A stretch of 8,903 nucleotides of DNA from Rickettsiales bacterium (GCA_947487845.1 CANKYC010000046.1:1-8903), one strand, 5' to 3'. Positions 1-6,071 are shown, numbered from the stretch's first letter. The notes: generated by a model not told the origin, from the sequence alone. Program-made: numbers and translations.

Positions 1-84
1 CTATCAAGAGATTTGTGTTTTGGTATAATTATTAAAGATGATCTTTTGCGGATAATTAGGGGTAAAAGTAAGTTATTGAAATAA
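1..84 (+). CDS. possible C-terminal tail of an upstream gene (partial)
   Basis: Frame 1 is open from the left edge for 27 codons and ends at TAA 82-84, 36 bp before the next ATG. The residues begin LSRDLCFGIIIKDDLL and end KSKLLK. I recognise no family. A 27-codon open stretch can arise by chance even in AT-rich DNA, so this is only a possible gene end. The same stretch holds a consensus-like TATAAT at 24-29 that could be a -10 box for the flavin reductase gene, but no matching -35 box lies at the right distance, so a promoter is not supported. Confidence 0.3.
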   Translation, partial: LSRDLCFGIIIKDDLLRIIRGKSKLLK

Positions 85-120
85 ATCATCATCCCTCTTG
101 GAGAATAATTAAATTTTAAA

Positions 121-726
121 ATGGATCATCACAGAAAATTACGCGATTGTCTTGGATTATTCTCAACCGGCGTGATTATTGCCTGCGCGCGACGTAAGAA
201 TTTTCTTGCGGAAACTTTTTCAACTGAAAAGTTTTTTGAGAGCAAGATTTTTTCCGAAAAAATCTTCAGCAATAAATTTTTGTGTGAAACGACTTTTGGA
301 AAAAATTTTTTACAAAAATTAAAGAAAATCTTTGCTGATGAATTTTTCGGCATGACCATAAATTCATTTTCTTCAGTATCGCTGGAACCGCCATTGGTGC
401 TGTTTTCGATCGATAACAAGTCTTCCAACCTGCCGCTTTTTAAAAAGAACCGCTATTTCTCGCTAAATATTTTAAGTCAGGAACAACAGGAATTGGCCAA
501 AGCTTTTGCGACACCAAAAAATTCTAAAAAATGGACTGTTGAACCATATATTTTGGGAAAATTCGGCAATCCAATTTTTCAAAACTCGCTAGGTTTTTTT
601 GAATGTAAGAAGCAGCGTGTAATCAAGGCCGGAGATCATCATATCATTATTGCTGAGGTTATGGATTATTCTAAAATGAGTGACAAGAATCCGCTGATTT
701 ATTATCGGGGAAAATTTTCTGCGTAA
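121..726 (+). CDS. flavin reductase-like (FMN-binding split-barrel) protein with in-frame palindromic insertion
   Basis: Members of this family bind FMN and reduce flavin with NAD(P)H, often to supply a partner monooxygenase; the substrate here is unknown. Visible family blocks are LGLFSTGV (residues 11-18), GMTINSFSSVSLEPPLVL (77-94), FSLNILS (113-119), GDHHIIIAEV (171-180) and YYRGKF (194-199). In ordinary members the first block leads within a few residues to the GMTxNS block. Here about 49 residues (24-72), rich in F, K, E and S, separate them, so the protein is 201 residues instead of roughly 155. The frame is intact across the insertion. ATG 121 is the first start after an in-frame TAA at 106-108. 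A GGAG at 100-103 lies rather far upstream (17 bases), so ribosome binding looks weak. Whether the enlarged loop is tolerated or inactivates the enzyme cannot be told from sequence. Confidence 0.8.
   Translation: MDHHRKLRDCLGLFSTGVIIACARRKNFLAETFSTEKFFESKIFSEKIFSNKFLCETTFGKNFLQKLKKIFADEFFGMTINSFSSVSLEPPLVLFSIDNKSSNLPLFKKNRYFSLNILSQEQQELAKAFATPKNSKKWTVEPYILGKFGNPIFQNSLGFFECKKQRVIKAGDHHIIIAEVMDYSKMSDKNPLIYYRGKFSA
190..350 (+). repeat. palindromic coding insertion, Rickettsia-palindromic-element-like
   Basis: This covers the extra codons in the flavin reductase gene. 254-272 pairs with 332-350 at 17 of 19 positions, including GC-containing blocks (TCAGCAA with TTGCTGA). Inside it, 275-283 pairs perfectly with 312-320. 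An overlapping perfect hairpin is 244-254 with 256-266 (11 bp, 1-base loop). The extra residues span about 147 bp (49 codons). Rickettsia palindromic elements are known to insert in frame into genes and add about 30-50 residues. This resembles them in size, position and structure, but I cannot assign it to a known RPE family. The right arm runs into codons that may be native (ADEFFG), so the exact edges are uncertain. Confidence 0.6.
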
Positions 727-800
727 GAAAAATCGCCCTTAAAGAAAACTGAATTTGAAATGAATATATCATACTCAAACTTTCTCAAAAAATCTTAAAA

Positions 801-829
801 TAAGAAAATTTCTTAAATTTATTTTTTTA
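801..829 (+). terminator. weak AT-rich hairpin followed by T-rich stretch
   Basis: TAAGAAA (801-807) and TTTCTTA (809-815) form a 7-bp stem around one base, followed by a T-rich run to 829. It lies 75 bp after the flavin reductase stop and before the cold-shock promoter. With no GC pairs beyond one per arm it would be a weak terminator. Confidence 0.25.
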
Positions 830-842
830 TCGAAAAAATCTT

Positions 843-871
843 TTGTCTAATGAGATTCCTGCTTCTATAGT
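843..871 (+). promoter_or_regulatory. sigma70-type promoter of the cold-shock gene
   Basis: A -35 box TTGTCT (843-848) and a -10 box TATAGT (866-871) are separated by exactly 17 bp. The implied start near 878 gives a leader of about 45 bases before the ATG at 924. The leader is short compared with the long thermosensing leader of E. coli cspA, so that kind of regulation is not indicated. Confidence 0.5.
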
Positions 872-910
872 CGTCTCACCACCAAAAACCCAATATCTTT
901 TTTAATATCT

Positions 911-915
911 AGGAG
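911..915 (+). promoter_or_regulatory. Shine-Dalgarno site of the cold-shock gene
   Basis: AGGAG lies 8 bases before ATG 924. It is the only strong Shine-Dalgarno site in the window. Most other starts here have only A/T-rich leaders, suggesting this gene is translated at an unusually high rate. Confidence 0.7.
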
Positions 916-923
916 TAATACAA

Positions 924-1142
924 ATGTCAGGTCAAGTAACAGGTACAGTTAAATGGTTCAACGATGAAAAAGGCTTCGGCTTTATCGAACAAGAAGGCGG
1001 AAAGGATGTATTCGTACACCACAGCGCTATCAACATGGCTGGCGGCGGTCGTAAAACTTTGCGCGAAGGTCAAAAAGTGACTTTCGAAATCGTTCAAGGT
1101 AAAAAAGGCCCCGAAGCTGCAAGCGTTAACGCGCAAAACTAA
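924..1142 (+). CDS. cspA: cold-shock domain protein (CspA family)
   Basis: A 72-residue single cold-shock domain, the normal family length. Such OB-fold proteins bind single-stranded RNA and DNA in the cytoplasm, melt RNA secondary structure and help translation in the cold or in growth transitions. Visible motifs are the N-terminal TGTVKWFN strand (6-13), RNP1 KGFGFI (16-21) and RNP2 VFVHH (29-33), with the aromatic residues W11, F12, F18, F20, F30 and H33 that stack on bases. The gene has its own promoter (843-871), a strong AGGAG and its own terminator (1165-1204), so it is a single-gene transcript. GC content in the coding part looks higher than in its flanks, as is common for highly expressed genes. 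The symbol is generic: bacteria often carry several paralogues and I cannot say which this is. Confidence 0.95.
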   Translation: MSGQVTGTVKWFNDEKGFGFIEQEGGKDVFVHHSAINMAGGGRKTLREGQKVTFEIVQGKKGPEAASVNAQN

Positions 1143-1164
1143 ATTTAACTGTTAGTTTGATTTT

Positions 1165-1204
1165 AAAATCTCCTTCGAATTTTTTTCGGGGGAGATTTTT
1201 TTTT
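1165..1204 (+). terminator. intrinsic terminator of the cold-shock gene
   Basis: AAAATCTCC (1165-1173) pairs with GGAGATTTT (1191-1199). The stem continues through two G-U pairs and CGAA/TTCG to a 5-base loop (1180-1184), and a run of nine T follows from 1196. It starts 23 bp after the stop codon. A-rich bases upstream of the stem could let it also stop transcription arriving from the minus-strand lipoprotein gene. Confidence 0.85.
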
Positions 1205-1230
1205 GCGTTGAGTTAGGTTCTCTCGCGCCG

Positions 1231-1258
1231 TTAGGACGAGATTATAATCTCGTCCTAA
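1231..1258. repeat. perfect 28-bp palindrome
   Basis: The half-site TTAGGACGAGATTA (1231-1244) is followed directly by its exact reverse complement (1245-1258), with no spacer and no mismatch. It lies between the ends of the convergent cold-shock and lipoprotein genes. There is no T-run on either side, so a terminator role is not obvious. It may be a small interspersed repeat or a binding site for a dimeric protein. Confidence 0.7.
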
Positions 1259-1280
1259 GCTTTACAGAATCTCTAAATCG

Positions 1281-1841
1281 TTATTGTGATAAGTTATTCA
1301 AGAATGACTCGTCTTTCAAAATATCATCGACAATTTCTTGAACCAATGCGTTTAGGATATTTGAATCAGTTGATTCAAGAGGAGCGATAAAATGTTTTCC
1401 ATTAACTGCTAAAGCAAAATTTTTGCTGAATTTTTCCTTAGTTTTATTGTTGATAGCAATAACTTTAAAGCTGGCTTTACCGCTAGAAGTTCCAATGAAG
1501 AAATTGCGTTTCGCCATGTATTCAAGGGTTTCAATCCTAACTTCAACTGATTTGTCTTTTCCTTTTGAAAAGCCTTTTTGAAGTAAATTGCTGCCGATTT
1601 TTTTCTGCAATAATGACACTAAATCTTGATCAGAAGTGATTACGATTTTTTCATCGCCAAATCTTTTTCTGCCTAAAAATTCTTTATCTGTTCTATCGTC
1701 AAAAACCGCCACATCAATGCCAATGCCTCTTCCGATGTTTGAAGATTCGCCTTTAAATGAAAGATCAAAAGTAACTTTTTGGTTTTGGTGGGTGCAAGAA
1801 ATTGCAGTCAGAAGTGACGCGATTAAAAAGAGTTTTTTCAT
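1281..1841 (-). CDS. YajG-family lipoprotein
   Basis: A 186-residue predicted lipoprotein. The signal peptide is MKKLFLIASLLTAIS with the lipidated cysteine at residue 16 (lipobox TAISC, looser than the classic LAGC but within the permitted pattern). The mature part resembles YajG lipoproteins: a first strand ending IGIDVAVFDDRTD (about 41-53), then VITSDQDLVSLLQKKI (67-82), LLQKGF (86-91) and a C-terminal helix with LNALVQEIVDDIL. E. coli YajG is similar in size (about 190 residues). Its function is not settled. It should be anchored in a membrane on the periplasmic side. The gene is divergent from the small exported protein at 1957, with about 115 bp between the two starts. No clear Shine-Dalgarno site precedes the ATG. 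Confidence 0.75.
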   Translation of the reverse strand: MKKLFLIASLLTAISCTHQNQKVTFDLSFKGESSNIGRGIGIDVAVFDDRTDKEFLGRKRFGDEKIVITSDQDLVSLLQKKIGSNLLQKGFSKGKDKSVEVRIETLEYMAKRNFFIGTSSGKASFKVIAINNKTKEKFSKNFALAVNGKHFIAPLESTDSNILNALVQEIVDDILKDESFLNNLSQ

Positions 1842-1891
1842 AAAATCTAAATTTTAAGGTTTGAAGAAAATTGAGCTGAGTATTGTTCGCG

Positions 1892-1903
1892 TAAGAATTC
1901 TTA
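1892..1903. promoter_or_regulatory. 12-bp palindrome in a divergent promoter region
   Basis: TAAGAATTCTTA is a perfect palindrome midway between the divergent lipoprotein and exported-protein genes, where an operator would be expected. It overlaps the spacer of a poor promoter-like pair, TTGTTC (1883-1888) and TAAATT (1907-1912). In such AT-rich DNA it could be chance. Confidence 0.2.
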
Positions 1904-1956
1904 AACTAAATTTAAAAATTACTTTTACAAAGATTTTTAAAATAAAATTCAAGCTC

Positions 1957-2247
1957 ATGAAAAAAATAAAATCTATTTTCATTATCACATTTCTTTTTTC
2001 TGGAACTGCTTGCGCTTATTGGCCATTTGGCAAAGAAGCGCCGCAATGTTATTGGATGGAAAACTTTTCTGGCGATTCTAAATGGGTTTCGGTGAAAGAA
2101 TTTTTGGGTGCAAAATATGACAAACGCAAATGTTATGAAGCCGATAGCTGCGATGGCGGACTTAGTCAGAGTGGCGGCGGATGTTATAAATGGTCAAAAG
2201 GCGCAAATGGCAAACGTCAAAGTTGGGATGATGTGAGGGGGAAATAA
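1957..2247 (+). CDS. small exported cysteine-containing protein, unknown function
   Basis: I recognise no family. The 96-residue protein starts at ATG 1957, because MKKIKSIFIITFLFSG is a textbook signal peptide at that position. The frame is open upstream to a TTG at 1861, but starting there would put about 32 basic and hydrophobic residues before the signal. Cleavage may be by signal peptidase I after ACA (residue 20). SGTAC is also a possible lipobox with Cys19. The mature part of about 76 residues has four cysteines (31, 59, 65, 76), enough for two disulphides, five tryptophans (22, 33, 43, 79, 90) and a glycine-rich stretch (67-75). The C-terminus is basic. The gene stands alone, with a hairpin immediately after it. 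Confidence 0.65.
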   Translation: MKKIKSIFIITFLFSGTACAYWPFGKEAPQCYWMENFSGDSKWVSVKEFLGAKYDKRKCYEADSCDGGLSQSGGGCYKWSKGANGKRQSWDDVRGK

Positions 2248-2248
2248 T

Positions 2249-2277
2249 TTGTATGTACTAATACGAAGTACATACAA
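2249..2277. terminator. hairpin between convergent genes
   Basis: 2249-2259 pairs perfectly with 2267-2277 (11 bp; TGTATGTACT and AGTACATACA with one further T-A pair) around a 7-base loop. It begins one base after the stop of the exported-protein gene and ends 6 bases before the stop of the VOC gene, so it is well placed to end both transcripts. Neither side has a strong T-run and the stem is AT-rich, so its strength as a terminator is unclear. Confidence 0.5.
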
Positions 2278-2282
2278 TGTTA

Positions 2283-2705
2283 CTATTTAGCAAATAAACG
2301 CGACACATCTTTAAACGCTTTAAACTCTAAAGAATTGCCGCTTGGATCTAAAAAAAACATTGTTGCCTGTTCGCCAACTTCGCCTTTAAACCTAATATAA
2401 GGCTCAATCACAAATTTGATATTATTCTCTTTTAGTTTCTCGGCAAATTGTTGCCAGTCATTCCATTCAAGCACCACGCCAAAATGTGGCACCGGAACGC
2501 CGTGCCCGTCAACATGATTAGTCGCCGCTGGAATATTGCCTTCGCCTTTTTTTAAATGAGTTACGAATTGATGGCCAAAAAAATTCCAGTCAATCCATGA
2601 TTCATTGGATCGACCTTCTTCCAAACCCAAAAATTCGCCATAAAATTGACGGGCTTTTTCTAAGTCATTAACTGGAACTGCGAGGTGAAATGGTTGGAGA
2701 GTCAT
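2283..2705 (-). CDS. VOC-superfamily (glyoxalase/extradiol dioxygenase-like) protein
   Basis: A 140-residue protein matching the COG3565-type predicted dioxygenases. It starts FHLAVPVNDLEKARQFYGEFLG (residues 6-27) and contains GRSNESWIDWNFFGHQ (31-46), VDGHGVPVPHFGVVL (65-79), FVIEPYIRFKGE.GEQATMFFLDPSGN (98-124) and LEFKAF (126-131). The repeated beta-alpha-beta fold normally holds one divalent metal. The likely ligands are His7, His74 and Glu127, all present. The length is normal and nothing appears broken. The true reaction of this subgroup is not established, so neither a glyoxalase nor a dioxygenase name should be taken literally. It is a single gene on the minus strand with no clear Shine-Dalgarno site. 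It is convergent with the exported-protein gene. Confidence 0.9.
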   Translation of the reverse strand: MTLQPFHLAVPVNDLEKARQFYGEFLGLEEGRSNESWIDWNFFGHQFVTHLKKGEGNIPAATNHVDGHGVPVPHFGVVLEWNDWQQFAEKLKENNIKFVIEPYIRFKGEVGEQATMFFLDPSGNSLEFKAFKDVSRLFAK

Positions 2706-2810
2706 GTTTAAAATTTTTTAAATTATTTTTAGGAAGGCCTAATTTAGATGACATCGGTTATTAATTTTAGAGAATTAATTAATATAAAATCAGATCGAAT
2801 TTTACCAATG

Positions 2811-3118
2811 CTAAAAATTTTTTATATAAAACTTGTGGCTGTTTGTATAGCAGATAATAGGTTTCGACTCATATTTTATATTTAAAGAAAGTAGTAAAAT
2901 TCCGATACTCCAAGAATGGTAATTAAAAAAGGGATGGCGCGCATTCGAAGGCCTTGGTTTATCAAGATCAAGTGCGTCAATTTTTTGCTTTTGAATAGCG
3001 TCAAACTTTTCTCTAAAATCCTCGCAAGATTTTTCTAAACCATTTCTCATTTCCAACATCCGTGATTCAGAATGGCTTTTTGCTTTTCATATAATTGTGC
3101 GGGAATTTTTCTAAGAGC
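2811..3118 (-). pseudogene. gene remnant of unknown family, frameshifted and cut by a palindromic element
   Basis: I do not recognise the family. One frame (start ATG 3057-3059) gives an 82-residue product. It has a protein-like first half (GLEKSCEDFREKFDAIQ, then DALDLDKPRPSNARHPFF) and a low-complexity tail after residue 50 that looks out of frame. The adjacent frame is open upstream from 3118 to a stop at 3047-3049 and also reads as protein (RKIPAQLYEKQKAILNH). The two frames overlap around 3047-3090, which suggests a single-base frameshift joining them. The upstream end runs straight into the palindromic element at 3115-3274. The simplest reading is a decayed gene that lost its 5' part. 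An intact small gene of 82 codons is possible but less likely, because no ribosome-binding site is visible. Confidence 0.4.
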
Positions 3119-3274
3119 CTGTCCTAAGTCTTTTTTAACCTCAAATTTTGACATGTTTTTAGCACTTTTTTAGTAAAATTACGACCAATATCAGGATATA
3201 TTGCGAGTAATTTTACTAAAAAATAAGCAAAAATAGGGCGAAATTTGAGGTTAAAAAAGACTTAGGACAGGCTC
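3115..3274 (-). mobile_element. 160-bp palindromic element, copy 1 (MITE-like)
   Basis: The outer 34 bases (3115-3148) are the perfect reverse complement of 3241-3274. Inside, 3166-3182 pairs perfectly with 3207-3223, leaving a small central loop. The ends are GAGCCTG...CAGGCTC, flanked on both sides by TAA (3112-3114 and 3275-3277), consistent with a 3-bp target duplication. It contains no gene. Its reverse complement aligns without gaps to the element at 5912-6071. It ends 23 bp after the ankyrin gene stop and, as a transcribed hairpin, could end or stabilise that mRNA. The ends and the TAA duplication are compatible with a non-autonomous derivative of an IS5-type transposon, but no transposase is here to prove it. 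Confidence 0.8.
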
Positions 3275-3297
3275 TAATGACGGATCTGGGCTTATTT

Positions 3298-5856
3298 TTA
3301 CATTATTGCGCAGCTGGTGGGGCAACATTTAGAGTCGTCAATACCAAGTATTCTTAATTGAGATTTTAAATCTTTGTCACTCAAAGACGATTTGAAGTCG
3401 CTATTTAGTAGGGTTTTTAAAACCACCTTAGAGTCGAGTTGGTCTTGTGAGAAATTGGAATATTTTTTGGCCGCCTTGAGGGCTGCGTCTAAATATTTTA
3501 CATCGATCGGATTGGTTAATCTATTTGGTGAACTGCTGCTGCTGATAGAGGTGCTTGGGGCTGTAATTGAGCTGTATGCCCTTTTTGTATCACCAATTAA
3601 CGGAGCTGAATCTTTAGAATTGTCGACCTCTAAATCTTCCAGTGAAGACGTGGATGTTGTTTTTGATGTTGAGGGGGAACGCTTAGTAAATTCATTTTTT
3701 ATTTTAAGACCATCAACTAACTGAACAACTAATTTAACGTTACTTTCTTTAATCGCTTTCAAGAGTATGCGATCAAGGCTGGAATTAAGATCTCCATTAT
3801 TGGAAGCTAATATTTTTTCGGCATTAGTAATAAGATCTGATTCCAAACTTCTCTCTAAAAAGACTTGTCGCGAATCGGGGGAAAGTTGAGTTAGCTGATC
3901 AACGGTTAAGCCTTCAATGAAAGCTTTGGTTAATAGTGAGTTATTATTTTCGGGTCTGATCAACTCTTCGCAAGCTTTACCTATCGCATCAGGTGACGAA
4001 TTTCGCGAAGCTAATAAAATCTCCAAAGTTGAAGATTCTTTATTCTTAATTGCTAAAGATAGCGCATTTATTGGAATATCCAAATTTTCACCTTCATACC
4101 CAATTATGTTTAAATTGGCGCCGTTATCCAATAGCAAGGATACTGTTCGGTTGTAAGCATTATTATTAATGGCGTAATAAAGCGGAGTTTTTTTATTCTG
4201 ATCTAAATCATTAACGTGTGAAGAGAGTATGTAATTAGGGCGAACTTGTTGCATATCTCGGATGTAGTATTCTAAAGTCTTGCCACCACTAACCTTGCAA
4301 ATTTCAATTAGATCTTCTGGCTGTGAACTTACGATTTTTGCGCTGATCTGATCTTTTAACATTTGCGCGATTTCGCTGTGTTTATCCTTCGCATATTCCA
4401 AAAGAACGCTGTCGATTACGTAGTCTTCCTTTTTTATTACGAATTCAGCAATGCCATCAATATCAATCTGCGTCGGTTCTCCTCTTTTAAGTAGAATTTC
4501 GAACGCTCCAGCATGTTTATTTTGAGCAGTCACTCTTAAGTTATCCCAATAATTTTTTTTGACGTCGGCGCCATTATCAAGTAAGAAATTTATGGCATCG
4601 ATATAGGCTCTTCCTTCGATTGCGTAGGTCAGTGGCGTTTTTTTAGAATCATCAACTTCATTAATTACTGCGATCGCTTTTTCTTTGCCAAATTTTTTTG
4701 TGATGACATCTAAATAAATTTCTAACGGTATTTTGCTTTGAGTTTGGCAGGCAAAAGCAAAGGGATTGATGCCTTCAGCTTTATGCTTCAGAGGATCGAA
4801 TCCTGCTTCAATTAATATTTCAAAAGTTTTGGTAAGTTTGTTTTCAGCTGCAAGGCGTAAAATTTCAGCGTGATCTTCGATTTGCGCAAGATTTTTTGAA
4901 GAAGTATTTTTTTTCAAAATTTGCTTCAGAAGATTGTCATCATTGAGTTCAATCGCACATCTAACGTGCTTTTCAAAGCTGTTATCATTAGGGTTTATTC
5001 CGTTTATTAAAAAAGATTTCAACTCTGTTTGTTCTTTTGAAACGCGCGCTTTGATTTGGCGATTTTTGCCATCATATTGATATTTGAGAATATATTTTAT
5101 CAGCAAATTTTCATCGCGCTCAGAAAGAAAACTTCTAGCGAGCTTGCTAGCGTTTGATCCAGAGTTAAATCTAGAATCAGTTAACAGCGCCTCCATCTGT
5201 TGATCTGAAGGCTGAGGTAGATTTCTTTGTGCCAATAAATTGAATGTTTCCAGCATGTTCGGGTCGGAAGAAATCGTTCTTTGGTCGATCATTACTAAAA
5301 CTAAATCAGGGCGATTTTTGAGATCGATGCAGTTTGTGATTGTGGCGTTAATGATGTCAGCATTGTAATTGCTTGGTACGGATGCAAAGATGTTCCAGAG
5401 TAAAGAATTTTCATTTAGTGACCGCAATTTTTCTTGGTGCGACAATACTCCCGTTGCTAACTCGCTTGGTAGTATTGACGCGCTATAATTTTCAACGCGA
5501 CAGATATCTGGATCACGAGTAATTAAGTTGATTATTTCTTTCTTAATTTGGTGAAGTTCTTCCTTGGTTTGGTGAAGTTCTTCCTTGGTTTGGTGAAGTT
5601 CTTCCGGGTGTTTCGCGGATCTTTCATTTAGCAGTGAGCAAAAATTTATTATTTTTGAAAGGGTAGAGATTTTGAATCTTATAATCTCTTCTCTATCAGC
5701 CTCAGCACTTAGGGGTAGGGGTAAGTCTTCTTGAAGTTTTGTGTCATTATTAAGAGGGATGGTTTTACTTAAAAGATTGGTTCGAGTGATGATTCCATCC
5801 AGAACTAGCAAGCTTTCTGAGCTTTTCAATTTTACCAACTCTTGCTCTCTTTCCAT
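3298..5856 (-). CDS. ankyrin-repeat protein with C-terminal CaaX box, candidate host-targeted effector
   Basis: An 852-residue soluble protein with no signal peptide or membrane segment. Residues 85-105 are three heptads EELHQTK, EELHQTK, EELHQIK, a short coiled coil. Ankyrin-like helical repeats follow, the clearest at 405-433 (KKTPLTYAIEG, FLLDNGADV) and 555-585 (KKTPLYYAINN, LLLDNGANLN), with weaker ones near 330-355, 438-460, 596-617 and 695-717. A serine/threonine-rich linker (727-777) leads to a small helical region and the C-terminus KCCPTSCAIM. CAIM fits the CaaX prenylation signal with Met last, which favours farnesylation, and Cys844 and Cys845 could be acylated. Bacteria lack protein farnesyltransferase, so this tail makes sense inside a eukaryotic cell, as known for Legionella AnkB. 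Secretion and function are inferred. Related palindromic elements flank the gene on both sides. Confidence 0.8.
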   Translation of the reverse strand: MEREQELVKLKSSESLLVLDGIITRTNLLSKTIPLNNDTKLQEDLPLPLSAEADREEIIRFKISTLSKIINFCSLLNERSAKHPEELHQTKEELHQTKEELHQIKKEIINLITRDPDICRVENYSASILPSELATGVLSHQEKLRSLNENSLLWNIFASVPSNYNADIINATITNCIDLKNRPDLVLVMIDQRTISSDPNMLETFNLLAQRNLPQPSDQQMEALLTDSRFNSGSNASKLARSFLSERDENLLIKYILKYQYDGKNRQIKARVSKEQTELKSFLINGINPNDNSFEKHVRCAIELNDDNLLKQILKKNTSSKNLAQIEDHAEILRLAAENKLTKTFEILIEAGFDPLKHKAEGINPFAFACQTQSKIPLEIYLDVITKKFGKEKAIAVINEVDDSKKTPLTYAIEGRAYIDAINFLLDNGADVKKNYWDNLRVTAQNKHAGAFEILLKRGEPTQIDIDGIAEFVIKKEDYVIDSVLLEYAKDKHSEIAQMLKDQISAKIVSSQPEDLIEICKVSGGKTLEYYIRDMQQVRPNYILSSHVNDLDQNKKTPLYYAINNNAYNRTVSLLLDNGANLNIIGYEGENLDIPINALSLAIKNKESSTLEILLASRNSSPDAIGKACEELIRPENNNSLLTKAFIEGLTVDQLTQLSPDSRQVFLERSLESDLITNAEKILASNNGDLNSSLDRILLKAIKESNVKLVVQLVDGLKIKNEFTKRSPSTSKTTSTSSLEDLEVDNSKDSAPLIGDTKRAYSSITAPSTSISSSSSPNRLTNPIDVKYLDAALKAAKKYSNFSQDQLDSKVVLKTLLNSDFKSSLSDKDLKSQLRILGIDDSKCCPTSCAIM
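5547..5605. repeat. 21-bp tandem repeat, 2.8 copies, within the ankyrin gene
   Basis: Units at 5547-5567 and 5568-5588 are identical, and 5589-5605 repeats the first 17 bases. The unit encodes one heptad of the coiled coil, so copy-number changes would keep the frame and lengthen or shorten the helix by two turns at a time. Identity at the DNA level suggests recent expansion by slippage. Confidence 0.9.
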
Positions 5857-5911
5857 ATTTTTTTAAGAAGTTTTTTAAATATGCTCGGGCTAATCCAATA
5901 AAACTTAGCTA

Positions 5912-6071
5912 GACACTGTTAGCTAATTATTTTTATTCCATATTTCGTCCTATTTCGGCTTATTTTTTGGTAAAATTTCTCAAAATATATCCAGATATTT
6001 TTCGAAATTTTACCAAAAAAGCGCTCAAAATATGCCAAAATCTGGAATAAAAATAATTAGCTATCAGTGTC
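5912..6071 (+). mobile_element. 160-bp palindromic element, copy 2 (MITE-like)
   Basis: The outer arms 5912-5940 and 6043-6071 are complementary except for one T-T mismatch (5919 with 6064). Inside, GGTAAAATTTC (5969-5979) pairs with GAAATTTTACC (6004-6014). The ends are GACACTG...CAGTGTC, flanked by TA on both sides (5910-5911, 6072-6073). The length is exactly that of copy 1. It sits between the divergent ankyrin gene (56 bp from its ATG) and the U32 gene (51 bp from its ATG), so promoters of both must lie in or next to it; I see no convincing -35/-10 pair. It contains no gene. Confidence 0.8.

Noticed and set aside
190..336. Flavin reductase insertion explained as a frameshift or sequencing error
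   Set aside because: The frame is the same before and after, both flanking domain parts match the family, and no stop occurs in about 49 codons.
878..923. Cold-shock RNA thermosensor leader
   Set aside because: The inferred leader is only about 45 bases with no clear alternative pairing, much shorter than known thermosensing leaders.
1861..1956. Upstream extension of the small exported protein to a TTG start
   Set aside because: It would place a basic, low-complexity stretch before a complete signal peptide that begins at ATG 1957, and no Shine-Dalgarno site supports the TTG.
3115..3274. CRISPR array or tRNA/ncRNA gene as explanation of the palindromic elements
   Set aside because: There is one unit per site, no regular spacers, and the structure is one end-to-end hairpin without a tRNA cloverleaf.
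3374..3724. Plus-strand open frame opposite the ankyrin gene (116 codons)
   Set aside because: It is the antisense reading of the serine-rich C-terminal part of the ankyrin protein, and no start signals are visible.
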